DNA of 64,000 bases from Lewinella sp. LCG006 (GTDB lineage: Bacteria; Bacteroidota; Bacteroidia; Chitinophagales; Saprospiraceae). Of the stretch, positions 29,301-34,530 are shown one piece after another. The position numbers were made by a program, and so were the translations under genes. Numbering within the stretch: position 1 is the first letter of the stretch; each line of letters starts with the position of its first letter. The notes beneath the pieces are model-generated. The model saw only the letters and a program-made list of their open reading frames with translations. It was not told the origin of the DNA and did not search any database. The stretch spans positions 7,359,802 through 7,423,801 of the forward strand of contig NZ_CP160680.1 in assembly GCF_040784935.1 (NCBI RefSeq), written 5' to 3'.

Positions 29301-30134
29301 ATTAATATCTATATCCAAGTCCAAGTCATTGGTATAGGGATCTGTACCAGGATCGGTATAAATCAGATTGGTCCCGCTGACCAGACTGAAGTGAATACTA
29401 AGTTCTTTACGATAAACGAGGTTTAGCGTGGCAACGTAATTAACGATGGCAGCAAAACTACTGGCTTGAGTACCTCCGTTTTGTTGGGTGAATTCACCAT
29501 TGGCTGCCATTGCTAAGCGAAAAGTTCGCAAAGTACCACCAGTGTTGTTACGTTGTGGGCCATTATCACCATGGCCGCGTTCGTGGATTTCGTCTTCTAC
29601 AAGGCATCGACCACTCTCAAAGTCGGGTGGTGTTACGGCATCACGTACGAAATAGTTGAAATAGACATCTTTGTCCTCATCAGAATAATGCTCAAAGTAA
29701 ATTTCTTCGCCTGCAAGGTCAAGAATGACCGCGTGGAAGCCCGCTGAAGTCAAGGTCACCCGAATAACGGCTGTTTGATACCTCAGTCCGTTCCCGGTGT
29801 AGGACTTGATTTCAGGGTGCCGAGCAGCTACTTCTGAAGATAGGATAGAGGATTCTACCAAGCCGAAGGTTTCTATCCGACCATCTGGTAAGGGGATATC
29901 TAGAGACAGTGTGTTTCCACTGTTTTGAAATTCTACCGGAGCATTTCGAAGGTATTCGCGCAGAGCGACTTCATCGAGGCGGATGACACTCATCTTTTTG
30001 ATGTTATCCACCACGTCAACAGCTCGGGGCAAATCCTTGCTGTCGACCGGCGTAAAGAAGCCAGCTTGGGCATCCAGTCCGCTCACAAAGAGCATTATGG
30101 ACAACCATAAAAAGAGTACAATTCTTTTTGTCAT
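20316..30134 (-). CDS. Giant secreted metalloprotease/adhesin with SprB repeats and T9SS sorting domain
   Basis: 3272 residues. Signal peptide (about 1-22), propeptide-like region, then a metzincin protease domain with zinc motif H343-E-x-x-H347-x-x-G-x-x-H353 (HETGHQFGMSH) and a later Met-turn-like IMSYGF. About 910-1415 are six SprB-type repeats of 84 residues (SSLAKTDET...GANDGTITV...YTVVTSN). Long cysteine-rich HYR-like and beta-sandwich modules follow (CDPDFTYS, VTDCAGNSDVC). Near 2920-3050 a carboxypeptidase-regulatory-like unit and dockerin-like segments (AADANRSGTVTTLDMIQIRK, GDVNGSAQ) lead to a cohesin-like domain and a sorting domain (FEVYQNTPNPFA ... KKMIAVK). SprB repeats occur in gliding adhesins exported by T9SS. 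The same protein probably binds surfaces and cuts proteins. Three palindromic elements are inserted in its 3' end. Confidence 0.93.
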   Translation of the reverse strand: MTKRIVLFLWLSIMLFVSGLDAQAGFFTPVDSKDLPRAVDVVDNIKKMSVIRLDEVALREYLRNAPVEFQNSGNTLSLDIPLPDGRIETFGLVESSILSSEVAARHPEIKSYTGNGLRYQTAVIRVTLTSAGFHAVILDLAGEEIYFEHYSDEDKDVYFNYFVRDAVTPPDFESGRCLVEDEIHERGHGDNGPQRNNTGGTLRTFRLAMAANGEFTQQNGGTQASSFAAIVNYVATLNLVYRKELSIHFSLVSGTNLIYTDPGTDPYTNDLDLDIDINQTNCDAVIGNANYDIGHIMGYSGPNSGGGLAAFQSVCDDTQKATGGSNEGGGPYAQVFFDQLVLHETGHQFGMSHSYNSVIPVCTTRNPGTSVEPGAGATIMSYGFTCGSDDYFTSTTSGPFLNYHTVSYAQADAYIGTISCQVTTATGNNPPVVTMPGAFTIPRSTPFSLTGSADAPEMGDAYTYSWEGTDIGAGVPDASTLDDTSEPPFFRSYAPSTSPTRTYPILSAILDGTNQAKGDKLPSVNFPTVHRLTVRDNNAAGGGLSYGEVTITVDGNIGPFLETTNLAATYPAGSTQTITWSVNGTDTATPNVNILLSVDGGLTFPYTLAISTANDGTELVTFPNIQTSTARIKVESVGNIFFDISNFNFSIAIPGCTAANSNICPTGAMTFDQGDAGLNLSLSTSFSESVTQNVFNLTAGSPTGELANAMTDGGTDCQTDWGVESYEIFDFSVSTSGNYQFSDESSSIVYSLFLAAGYNPAAPCAGTFLGSNAFGVLSFLPSRTLSLTECTEYKLVAWTVNNNFGMKTVTISGPGDVFPSSTAPANTGYTYVAVNTVNNQIVAQSPTADFTSLMGGTYKVYGASYKNGGASPPADANPAGWIGQTLSAVQTSECVVFSSNCKSLTVIANNVCSITSSLAKTDETVFGANDGTITVTASCSGTCGTLQYALNGGTPQASNVFTGLAPGIYTVVTSNVGAATCSDTQMITIDAAPANCNITSSLAKTDETIFGANDGTITVTASCAGTCGTLQYSLNGGTPQASNVFTGLAPGTYTVVTSNVGAATCSDTQMITIDAAPANCNITSSLAKTDETVFGANDGTITVTASCAGTCGTLQYSLDGGTPQASNVFTGLAPGTYTVVTSNVGAATCSDTQMITIDAAPGNCNITSSLAKTDETIFGANDGTITVTASCSGTCGTLQYALNGGTPQASNVFMGLAPGIYTVVTSNVGAATCSDTQMITIDAAPANCNITSSLAKTDETIFGANDGTITVTASCAGTCGTLQYSLNGGTPQASNVFTGLAPGTYTVVTSNVGAATCSDTQMITIDAAPANCNITSSLAKTDETIFGANDGTITVTASCAGTCGTLQYALNGGTPQASNVFTGLAPGTYTVVTSNVGAATCSDTQMITIDAGPACMLDVICPPISLGMIECDGTIPAAATTEEEFEAIGGDIANNPGPCGTLVITSVDVLDPLSGFCNGATLTRTYTISDDVSSFTCVQTLMIEDNTAPTPQCNTITISLSADGQYTLTQANIDAIALGSMDNCDPDFTYSVDQTSFDCSDIDLAIGTIGGAEVELSVTDCAGNSDVCTAIVEINDNAVSFDFGCIADLNVTLGTDCAVTIAPDMVITGFNDCIDSYNVLIDGAETDVVEGCGTHTYMIELIEDGEIVYTCWGNIFAEDKTNPVVTCPANTSTVTQDYAAHQASGNLNAADATLNFNNYSCLNQGFLADGVHNYDVVTFTTPDFAIPVDVYTILMETAWGDGSMFLFQGGFDPASPCENLIGSSDDAFVPGGNIFDPALRLSLPLLPNTTYTLVLTNWLTTQFGNWTVSIYSDNNTGVSGPEFTPVNITDTRDLVCDDINFIRFQTPQSWIASADGTLNFTATRNTFFGGSTAALNAFIAKVNLTGFPVVGDNCGPVKVTLSDAVSSAGDCGDVTLSRTFTVSDRYDGVCVGAPRTAACTQTITFRKPTIGDLVFPPFVAPLECDENFAVDANGNPHPSASGYPWLRTAFGFYDLDQIYCNIGASYSDEPRIVVCEGTYKLRRQWNIIDWCNPGGSGTLNQLIKVFDATGPVISGIPAIINVSTSPFSCLANVAIPCPTLTDGNGCSSVAGTTYTVLAFGESFFAGGDLCDGDVVSAPIGEHILIICAEDACGNETCEEYTVVVTDDIEPTASCNDDINVSIGGGDVANDIEGIARLFAADVDEGSNDNCGEVTLEVRRNYWRNNTCDASASRWSPWGDFVDFYCCDIDNEITIELRVTDEAGNTNICWQVVTPEDKLNPFCYAPAPVTLTCSDLPLAFPGDIATAYDEDFAATSTMMSAIFGGATGTDNCAVDTIVERTPNLQVNDCGWGTITRRFEAWQLRPEGDANGNGAIDINEVFRSTNSCSQLITITERHDFTIDFPEDADADCGDPDVPTIITTTVGCDVLSVNIGEPVIFSATGDECYKFSITYDVINWCVWDGEYEGLVLPRMTEDDGEALPVDRAVEGNERPVVRVVSGFGPVDNNCDGVADAQQGIQYSVVIDRRHNDRDGDSDIADVIYDNIPGNTPGCIPADQFGRRNYGRYIYTQFVKVYDSTAPVVAVGEYGGPTANCPNLLPGQFGDDDGNCEEAVSIPFSVADECELFDGDGNLVVSLVSAQLDAFAVDANGDGDIKSNEFVADLNVLGNITDNGDGTYVFAGTFPIITSAMGDNIYHAVRVLFEDGCGNQTSETIVFDVIDCKGPAPVCINGLTVTLMPQEDGGCAMAIWASDFEGSPISDCTGQGPELFGGLPRVTKYAIYRAADVEADPNFVPSPDDTGLVLTQDDEATTVVYVYAFDEEGNYDYCETYVLVQQHVDCGDPGDGTIAGVIMTETNEAVEGVEVSINGGMTATMTTNTTGTYSFSNLTQGGDYSVTPYLNANPLNGVTTFDLILISKHVLGTQLLNSPYKLIAADANRSGTVTTLDMIQIRKLILNIDTQFANNTSWRFVDAAYEFPVATNPWFEAFPELINENNLAGDVLDADFVGVKIGDVNGSAQANALAGDDRTLNGQFNFEVENVSVKAGNVYTVAFRGADMASVEGFQGTLNLNGAELVDIEYGVATAENFGMRYAAEGAITMSWNQNGGSRDGLTSVSHDDVLFSLVIRPTVDAELSDVINVSSRYTAAEAYPSVLADISPERGEQVLGLGVVFNSGEVIAAGFEVYQNTPNPFAATTLIGFNLPDRQAGLPADAEATVTISDASGRVLTVVRGDYAAGYNTINLTKEMIQGATGVLTYTVTAGEFTATKKMIAVK
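20518..20538. repeat. In-frame palindromic element A
   Basis: CCTGCCTG - ccggt - CAGGCAGG, perfect 8-bp arms, inside the sorting-domain coding sequence. It encodes the inserted residues DRQAGLPA between FNLP and EATVTISD. Confidence 0.8.
20653..20691. repeat. In-frame palindromic element B
   Basis: Compound hairpin: TCTCCCCT/AGGGGAGA (20653-20660, 20664-20671), TGTCC/GGACA (20672-20676, 20681-20685), and an alternative outer pairing CCCCTCT/AGAGGGG. It encodes PSVLADISPERGEQ within the linker before the sorting domain. Confidence 0.75.
20794..20815. repeat. In-frame palindromic element C
   Basis: GAGACGGAT - gtca - ATCCGTCTC, perfect 9-bp arms. It encodes SRDGLTSVS between WNQNGG and HDDVLFSL in the cohesin-like domain. 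Confidence 0.8.
25903..27405 (-). repeat. Six tandem 252-bp SprB-type coding repeats
   Basis: Units begin at 25903, 26155, 26407, 26659, 26911 and 27163, exactly 252 bases apart and nearly identical in DNA. Two sequence subtypes of one segment occur: a TIF type (units 1, 2, 3, 5) and a TVF type (units 4 and 6). The small open frames on the plus strand at the same spacing are shadows. Confidence 0.92.
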
Positions 30135-30476
30135 GAGAAATTTGTTGTAAATAATAATTTGTTATCAACGATTAACTAGCAAGTGATGCCCTTGTCTGGT
30201 CAAAGTAAATTAGTGCGATGTTTTTAGGTCGAAAAAACTAAGCAATCACTCGATTTAACACATGATTATAAAGCTACGAAATCTATCAAGCGCCATATAA
30301 ACCAAGAGGGGGGACAAAGAGGGGGACAAAATATAACCAACTATAAATCAATAGCATAAAAATAAAAAATCACCCTGATGATCCTATGAAGGATATCAGG
30401 ATGATTGAGAATTGATTTGGCGATTGCTTTAGAAAGATCAGCCAAACCAGTCACACTTATTCGTTATTATTTAGGG
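30135..30476. other. Non-coding gap upstream of the giant gene
   Basis: Holds the presumed promoter region of the giant gene (a TTACTTTG-like -7 box on the minus strand near 30200 is weak), a G-rich tandem (two AGAGGGGG(G)ACAA units at 30305-30330), and the terminator at 30361-30406. Confidence 0.5.
30361..30406 (-). terminator. Terminator of the 30477-30953 gene
   Basis: Long hairpin (30369-30385 with 30390-30405, one mismatch and one bulge) with an A-rich left flank that gives a T tract on the minus strand. Confidence 0.75.
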
Positions 30477-30953
30477 CTAGATGCTCATGTCGCGTTGCAT
30501 TCCACTGGATATTATCCGATGCAATTTGCTGCACACATCTTGTGCCCGCTCCGACATTTGCTGTAGCTTTTCGTACAAACCCTGCGGAATACCATCGTTA
30601 TCCAGCATACCACTGTAGTACTTCAGTGTTCTTTCCTCTTGGGTTTTATAATGTTGCAGTAAGCTCACATCATTGTTGGACTGCTCGGCAGAAAGTACTT
30701 TTACTTCGCTGATCATATCAGCATTGGGCTTTACCGGGCTAGGTGCCATGTCTTCCAGTAACACTCTGATTGTATTTTCCCGATCCAAGTGGTAATCAGC
30801 TAAACTATTGGTAAGTGATAAAATTTCTTTTCGGTCTACGAGCGTATCCATCAGCTGACGGTACTGCTCGGCTGATTGCTGATGATATAGGTAAAGTGTA
30901 GCGAGATAACCAGCAGTTGTTTGTCTATTTTTCACAGTGGAGGAGACTTGCAT
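30477..30953 (-). CDS. Four-helix-bundle protein, possibly DUF2383-like
   Basis: 158 residues, almost wholly helical (LATLYLYHQQSAEQYRQLMDTL ... SLLQHYKTQEERTLKYYSGML ... YEKLQQMSERAQDVCSKLHRII). No signal peptide. Length and pattern resemble the ferritin-like DUF2383/PA2169 proteins, but I cannot confirm metal ligands. An exact GAACA-N14-CCCGTTTCA element lies just upstream, and a terminator follows, so it is a one-gene unit of the putative ECF regulon. Confidence 0.65.
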   Translation of the reverse strand: MQVSSTVKNRQTTAGYLATLYLYHQQSAEQYRQLMDTLVDRKEILSLTNSLADYHLDRENTIRVLLEDMAPSPVKPNADMISEVKVLSAEQSNNDVSLLQHYKTQEERTLKYYSGMLDNDGIPQGLYEKLQQMSERAQDVCSKLHRIISSGMQRDMSI

Positions 30954-30966
30954 AAGTGTTTATTTT

Positions 30967-30994
30967 TGAAACGGGAAAAGACTTGCCCGTGTTC
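30967..30994 (-). promoter_or_regulatory. GAACA-type ECF promoter element
   Basis: Minus strand: GAACA, 14 bases, CCCGTTTCA. Exact match to the shared motif; it ends 14 bases before the ATG at 30953. Confidence 0.75.
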
Positions 30995-31027
30995 GTTTAT
31001 GGTCCCTTTGAAACTTCAGAAGCTAGC

Positions 31028-31060
31028 AAAAAAAAAGCCCGGGAACATGTGCTCCCGGGA
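31028..31060 (-). terminator. Terminator of the 31104-32183 gene
   Basis: CCCGGGA / TCCCGGG stem (31038-31044, 31053-31059) with nine A on the left, a T tract on the minus strand. Confidence 0.85.
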
Positions 31061-31103
31061 CAATCACCCTAAAACATGTCTACTTTGGTGTAGACCCCGA
31101 TTA

Positions 31104-32183
31104 TTATTTGCGGTCAGATGATGAAGGATATTCACTCATCTCTGATGCCTTTTTTAATTCTTTGGTATACAGGTTATTCAGAGCTACTTGGGCCGTATTG
31201 AAAAAGTTGTATGCATGCTCAGATTGATCTAAGTAGAGTCTGTCAGGATCGATTTTATCGGCAGCAGCTCTCAACGCATTCAAGTTTTCATTAGCGATAA
31301 CTACTCCGTCTAAAGCGGCTATTTCTTCCATCAAGGTGGCTACCGTACTGAAAGCTACACTTGCTGCGTCGGCGTGAGTGTTTGCATATTTGTCTTGCGT
31401 CATCTCATTAGCTTTTTCCTTAATAGTAGCTATATGAGTAGAAAAGTTATCGACTTCACCATCTACAGCATTCACCGTTGATTCCATAACGCGGGTAAGT
31501 TTCATTAAACCATCATGGGTATAATTATGATCTAATGAAGCTGTTCCGTCAATCTTTACTTCATTGCGTTTCATCCACACATTATAACGGTCTACATCTC
31601 GGTAGTAAGTCAGTTCAGGATTGTCTAATGCTACTAAAACAGGGATAAATTCAATGTTTTTTTCGTAGTTGATACGATTAGAAATAGCTTCTTCTAACAG
31701 GAAAAAATCAAATGCTTTACGGTAGGAAATGACGTCTTCCATTCTATCAAAAGTCTCCTTTCGAAGTCTTTGCTCATTGATATTGATTTCCCAATAATCT
31801 TCTACATATTCTGCTGATTCCTCCGCTTCATCTTTGGCTCTATCATCTTCCTTCATTTCAGCAGCGTATTCGTTCATGAGGTCAATACGCTCATCCATCA
31901 ATTCATTACGCTCCTTCATGTAATCCATGTACAAAGGATCTAGGGCTATAATTTCGTCTGACGATAAATTTAATGACTCGTATGCATACTCCCGGAAATT
32001 GACTCGTAGATAGGCATCCAACATTCGTTCGTAATCTTCATTGGTTACCTCATTGGTTGTCATTTCTTGATTCGTATCAGCCGTAGTATTCATGGCACTA
32101 TTGCTCTTCTGAGCGAAAACACTAGTAGTCATAAATAAGGCAAATAGTAATGGGATCATTATTCTGTTGAACATAATATTCAT
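31104..32183 (-). CDS. Secreted helical protein of unknown function
   Basis: 359 residues. Signal peptide (IMIPLLFALFMTTSVFAQK); the start may be the first ATG or one three codons later. The mature part is long acidic helices (YERMLDAYLRVNFREYAYESLNLS, DYMKERNELMDERIDLMNEYAAEMKEDDRAKDEAEESAEY broken here) without cysteines. I do not recognise the family. Upstream lies an exact GAACA-N14-CCCGTTGCA element, and downstream a strong terminator. It is divergent from the sigma gene at 32461. Confidence 0.65.
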   Translation of the reverse strand: MNIMFNRIMIPLLFALFMTTSVFAQKSNSAMNTTADTNQEMTTNEVTNEDYERMLDAYLRVNFREYAYESLNLSSDEIIALDPLYMDYMKERNELMDERIDLMNEYAAEMKEDDRAKDEAEESAEYVEDYWEININEQRLRKETFDRMEDVISYRKAFDFFLLEEAISNRINYEKNIEFIPVLVALDNPELTYYRDVDRYNVWMKRNEVKIDGTASLDHNYTHDGLMKLTRVMESTVNAVDGEVDNFSTHIATIKEKANEMTQDKYANTHADAASVAFSTVATLMEEIAALDGVVIANENLNALRAAADKIDPDRLYLDQSEHAYNFFNTAQVALNNLYTKELKKASEMSEYPSSSDRK

Positions 32184-32209
32184 TTGATTTTAATTCTTAA
32201 ATACAGCTT

Positions 32210-32237
32210 TGCAACGGGAATTATTAAACACATGTTC
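32210..32237 (-). promoter_or_regulatory. GAACA-type ECF promoter element
   Basis: Minus strand: GAACA, 14 bases, CCCGTTGCA, about 27 bases before the ATG at 32183. Confidence 0.75.
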
Positions 32238-32270
32238 GTTCATTTTAAAAGTATTTCCATTTTAAAAACC

Positions 32271-32290
32271 TAATCTCTTACTAGAGATTA
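32271..32290. promoter_or_regulatory. Perfect palindrome, candidate enhancer (UAS) for a sigma-54 activator
   Basis: TAATCTCT - tact - AGAGATTA. It lies about 135 bases before the -12 box of the sigma-54-type promoter at 32415, the usual distance for an activator site. That role is inference. Confidence 0.4.
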
Positions 32291-32414
32291 ACCATCCTAC
32301 TTTACCCAATACCACCGTAAACAAAGCTTACCAAATAAAGTAAAATGATTAAATATAATCATTATCGTTTCTCTCCCTTATCATAAACAACTGACTAACA
32401 GCTACTTGAAATTT

Positions 32415-32430
32415 TGGCACACCTATTGAA
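32415..32430 (+). promoter_or_regulatory. Sigma-54-type promoter (-24/-12)
   Basis: TGGCAC, five bases, TTGAA. The consensus is TGGCAC-N5-TTGCA. It lies about 30 bases before the ATG of the ECF sigma gene, and the same arrangement precedes the paralogous sigma gene at 45617. Confidence 0.7.
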
Positions 32431-32460
32431 CTATAAGAGATGTAATCAAACCACTCAAAT

Positions 32461-32967
32461 ATGTCTACTACCGATTTTTCAAAACAACTCAACAACCTAC
32501 AACTCTTTTTATTTAATTTCGCCATGCGCCTTACCAACAACCATGAGAAGGCCAAAGACCTCGTACAGGATACTTCACTAAGAGCTTTTCGCTATCGTGA
32601 AAAATTCCAGATGGGTACTAATTTTAAAGGCTGGATCGCTACCATAATGCGAAATACCTTCATCAATAATTATCGCAAAGAAAAGCGTCAACGCACTGTT
32701 AGTGAGCCTGTAGAAGAGTTGGCTTATAGTTTAGAAAGTACAACTATTCCTAGCTATGCTGCAGAAATCAACCTGCGCATGCAAGAGATTCATCACAAGA
32801 TTGACCAAATCGGCGAACTATACTCTGTACCATTTTTGATGCATTATCGTGGATACGAATACCAGGAAATCGCCAACTACTTGAGTCTCCCCATGGGTAC
32901 TGTAAAGAGCCGAATTTTTACGGCCCGCAAGAAACTGAAGGACGCTATTGAGCGCGTCACTTCTTAA
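32461..32967 (+). CDS. ECF sigma factor, first of two paralogues
   Basis: 168 residues. Region 2: LQLFLFNFAMRLTNN...AKDLVQDTSLRAFRY...FKGWIATIMRNTFINNYRK. Region 4: VPFLMHYRGYEYQEIANYLSLPMGTVKSRIFTARKKL. It is about 70% identical by eye to the product of 45105-45617, with long identical blocks (GTNFKGWIATIMRNTFI, TVSEPVEELAY). No anti-sigma gene is adjacent. A sigma-54-type promoter precedes it, which suggests control by transcription. It is a candidate reader of the GAACA elements around it. Confidence 0.92.
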   Translation: MSTTDFSKQLNNLQLFLFNFAMRLTNNHEKAKDLVQDTSLRAFRYREKFQMGTNFKGWIATIMRNTFINNYRKEKRQRTVSEPVEELAYSLESTTIPSYAAEINLRMQEIHHKIDQIGELYSVPFLMHYRGYEYQEIANYLSLPMGTVKSRIFTARKKLKDAIERVTS

Positions 32968-33023
32968 AGAGATTACAACTTCTAGGTAGACACTACTTTT
33001 AATCCCGTTTTAATTTTAAAGGT

Positions 33024-33054
33024 AAGCCACAGTTTTTCGACTGTGGCTTTTTTT
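33024..33054. terminator. Terminator after the ECF sigma gene
   Basis: AAGCCACAGT / ACTGTGGCTT, 10-bp stem, 6-base loop, seven T. It lies between convergent genes and also has A on its left, so it may work both ways. Confidence 0.85.
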
Positions 33055-33082
33055 ATTTTCAGTTTATCCAAAGTCTATAGCT

Positions 33083-33784
33083 TTATTGCCATTTAGTGAG
33101 TAATTGTTCTGCAGCACGAAGTTCTCGTTCTAACTCATATACGCGCTGCGTTTTTTGTGGCAGGTCTGCTCTAGCTTCTTCATTTTTCTTTCTTGCTTTT
33201 TCCAGATCATTTCTCAAATCATTGATGTCTTTCACCAAGTCTTCAATTTTACTTTCTCGCTTAGCCATATCCTCTTCCAGGTCTGCTTTTTCTTCTCTCG
33301 CATCTTCTAGCTGTTTTTGCCAATCTGCGACTCGTTGGCGGTAGAATTTCTGATAACTATAAGCTTCGAATTCATTAAGTATTCGTTCGGCAGATTGAAA
33401 AACTTCCTGAAATTGATCTTTTCCTGCATAAATATCGTACCCTAAACCAAATCCTAAGCTTACTGTAGTTTTGTCTTCCGCGGTAGTCGTAAGCAGAGAA
33501 TAGATGTCAAAAGGCTTATTGCTGATCGCTTCTGCACTAACTTCCTTCGCCAGATAAATCTCTCGTTCCCGATTACGATCCTCTCGATCTACATCAATAT
33601 TATAATGATCATCCCAAAATTCGTCCCAAAGATCAATGACCTGATCGGGAGCAATATTGATGTCGATTTGGTAAGCTGACATTTCTGCATCTTCGAACGA
33701 CATTTTACTTACCATTTGTGTTTGGGCAGCGGTAAAATTTAAAAATGATCCAATACTAAAAAAGGTTAAAAATAGCTTTCTCAT
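33083..33784 (-). CDS. Secreted coiled-coil protein of unknown function
   Basis: 233 residues. Signal peptide (RKLFLTFFSIGSFLNFTAAQ). Residues about 25-130 form a mixed domain (MSKMSFEDAEMSAYQIDI-like start, SLGFGLGYDIYAG), and about 145-228 a strong coiled coil rich in E, K and R (KADLEEDMAKRESKIEDLV, LRNDLEKARKKNEEARADL). Family not recognised. A near match to the GAACA element (13-base spacer) lies upstream. It is divergent from the 65-residue membrane protein gene. Confidence 0.68.
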   Translation of the reverse strand: MRKLFLTFFSIGSFLNFTAAQTQMVSKMSFEDAEMSAYQIDINIAPDQVIDLWDEFWDDHYNIDVDREDRNREREIYLAKEVSAEAISNKPFDIYSLLTTTAEDKTTVSLGFGLGYDIYAGKDQFQEVFQSAERILNEFEAYSYQKFYRQRVADWQKQLEDAREEKADLEEDMAKRESKIEDLVKDINDLRNDLEKARKKNEEARADLPQKTQRVYELERELRAAEQLLTKWQ

Positions 33785-33815
33785 AATTTATTTTGTTACT
33801 AATTTCATTCAACTA

Positions 33816-33842
33816 AGCAACAGTACTCCAAAGTCAGTGTTC
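33816..33842 (-). promoter_or_regulatory. GAACA-type element, variant spacing
   Basis: Minus strand: GAACA, 13 bases, ACTGTTGCT. One base shorter than the exact sites, and T replaces the final A. Confidence 0.5.
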
Positions 33843-33933
33843 GATTTTCAACATCAAAATAATTGCCGGATCGCGTGCAGTAACCTAAGAATTACAGGGC
33901 TCCCCATCCTTAAAAAACATCCCCCTCCGAGAT

Positions 33934-33961
33934 GAACATCTATCCTCTTCTGTCAGTTTCA
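33934..33961 (+). promoter_or_regulatory. GAACA-type ECF promoter element
   Basis: GAACA, 14 bases, TCAGTTTCA. It ends only 11 bases before the ATG at 33973, so the mRNA would have almost no leader. Confidence 0.75.
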
Positions 33962-33972
33962 AAAATAAAAAA

Positions 33973-34170
33973 ATGAAATTACTTACCAGCCTTTTACTCT
34001 TTCTAATCACTGTTAATCAAACACTTGCACAATCTTCTAGTGAAAGTCCCTACAGTGACCAAACCTTTGATCCTGCCGTCCATACTACTTGGCATTCCCA
34101 TCCACTGACAATAGGTAGTATTATTCTTATTGGTGCCATTATCCTATTGGTTATTAGAAAAAAAAGATAA
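33973..34170 (+). CDS. Small exported membrane protein (65 residues)
   Basis: Signal peptide (LLTSLLLFLITVNQTLAQ), a short polar stretch with a WHSHP motif, and a C-terminal membrane helix (LTIGSIILIGAIILLVI) ending RKKR. Family not recognised. The exact GAACA element lies directly upstream, and the DUF1328 gene follows after its own element. Probably a small envelope stress protein; this rests on context only. Confidence 0.65.
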   Translation: MKLLTSLLLFLITVNQTLAQSSSESPYSDQTFDPAVHTTWHSHPLTIGSIILIGAIILLVIRKKR

Positions 34171-34198
34171 AAAGTAGATAATTTATTTCGCCTTCATC

Positions 34199-34226
34199 GA
34201 ACACCAGCATCAAACGCTCAGTTTCA
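34199..34226 (+). promoter_or_regulatory. GAACA-type ECF promoter element
   Basis: GAACA, 14 bases, TCAGTTTCA; 37 bases before the DUF1328 start. Confidence 0.75.
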
Positions 34227-34263
34227 CTATTATACATTCAATTACTAATTAAAATTAAAAACC

Positions 34264-34428
34264 ATGCTACGCTACGCCCTGATCTTCTTTATTGTTGCAA
34301 TTATTGCTGGTGTTTTCGGATTTGGCGGTATCGCTGCCGGAGCTGCTGCTATTGCTAAAGTCATTTTCTGGATATTCCTGGTATTATTAGTTGTATCCCT
34401 CTTATCAGGCGCAGTGAAAAAAATATAA
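34264..34428 (+). CDS. DUF1328 (YtjA-like) small membrane protein
   Basis: 54 residues: [20 protein letters not shown], then [20 protein letters not shown] and a LLSGAVKKI end. The two membrane helices and the motif order match the DUF1328 family, small inner-membrane proteins often found in stress regulons. An exact GAACA element precedes it and a 15-bp-stem terminator follows, making a monocistronic unit. Confidence 0.88.
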   Translation: MLRYALIFFIVAIIAGVFGFGGIAAGAAAIAKVIFWIFLVLLVVSLLSGAVKKI

Positions 34429-34450
34429 AATTTCACTAGCCACCTATCAC

Positions 34451-34487
34451 AAAAGACACCGTACGTTTTACGTACGGTGTCTTTTTT
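34451..34487 (+). terminator. Strong terminator after the DUF1328 gene
   Basis: 15-bp perfect stem (34451-34465, 34471-34485), 5-base loop, T run. Confidence 0.92.
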
Positions 34488-34530
34488 ACTTTAACCTTTC
34501 TGAGAATTCCCAGGCCTCCTCGTCAATCGT

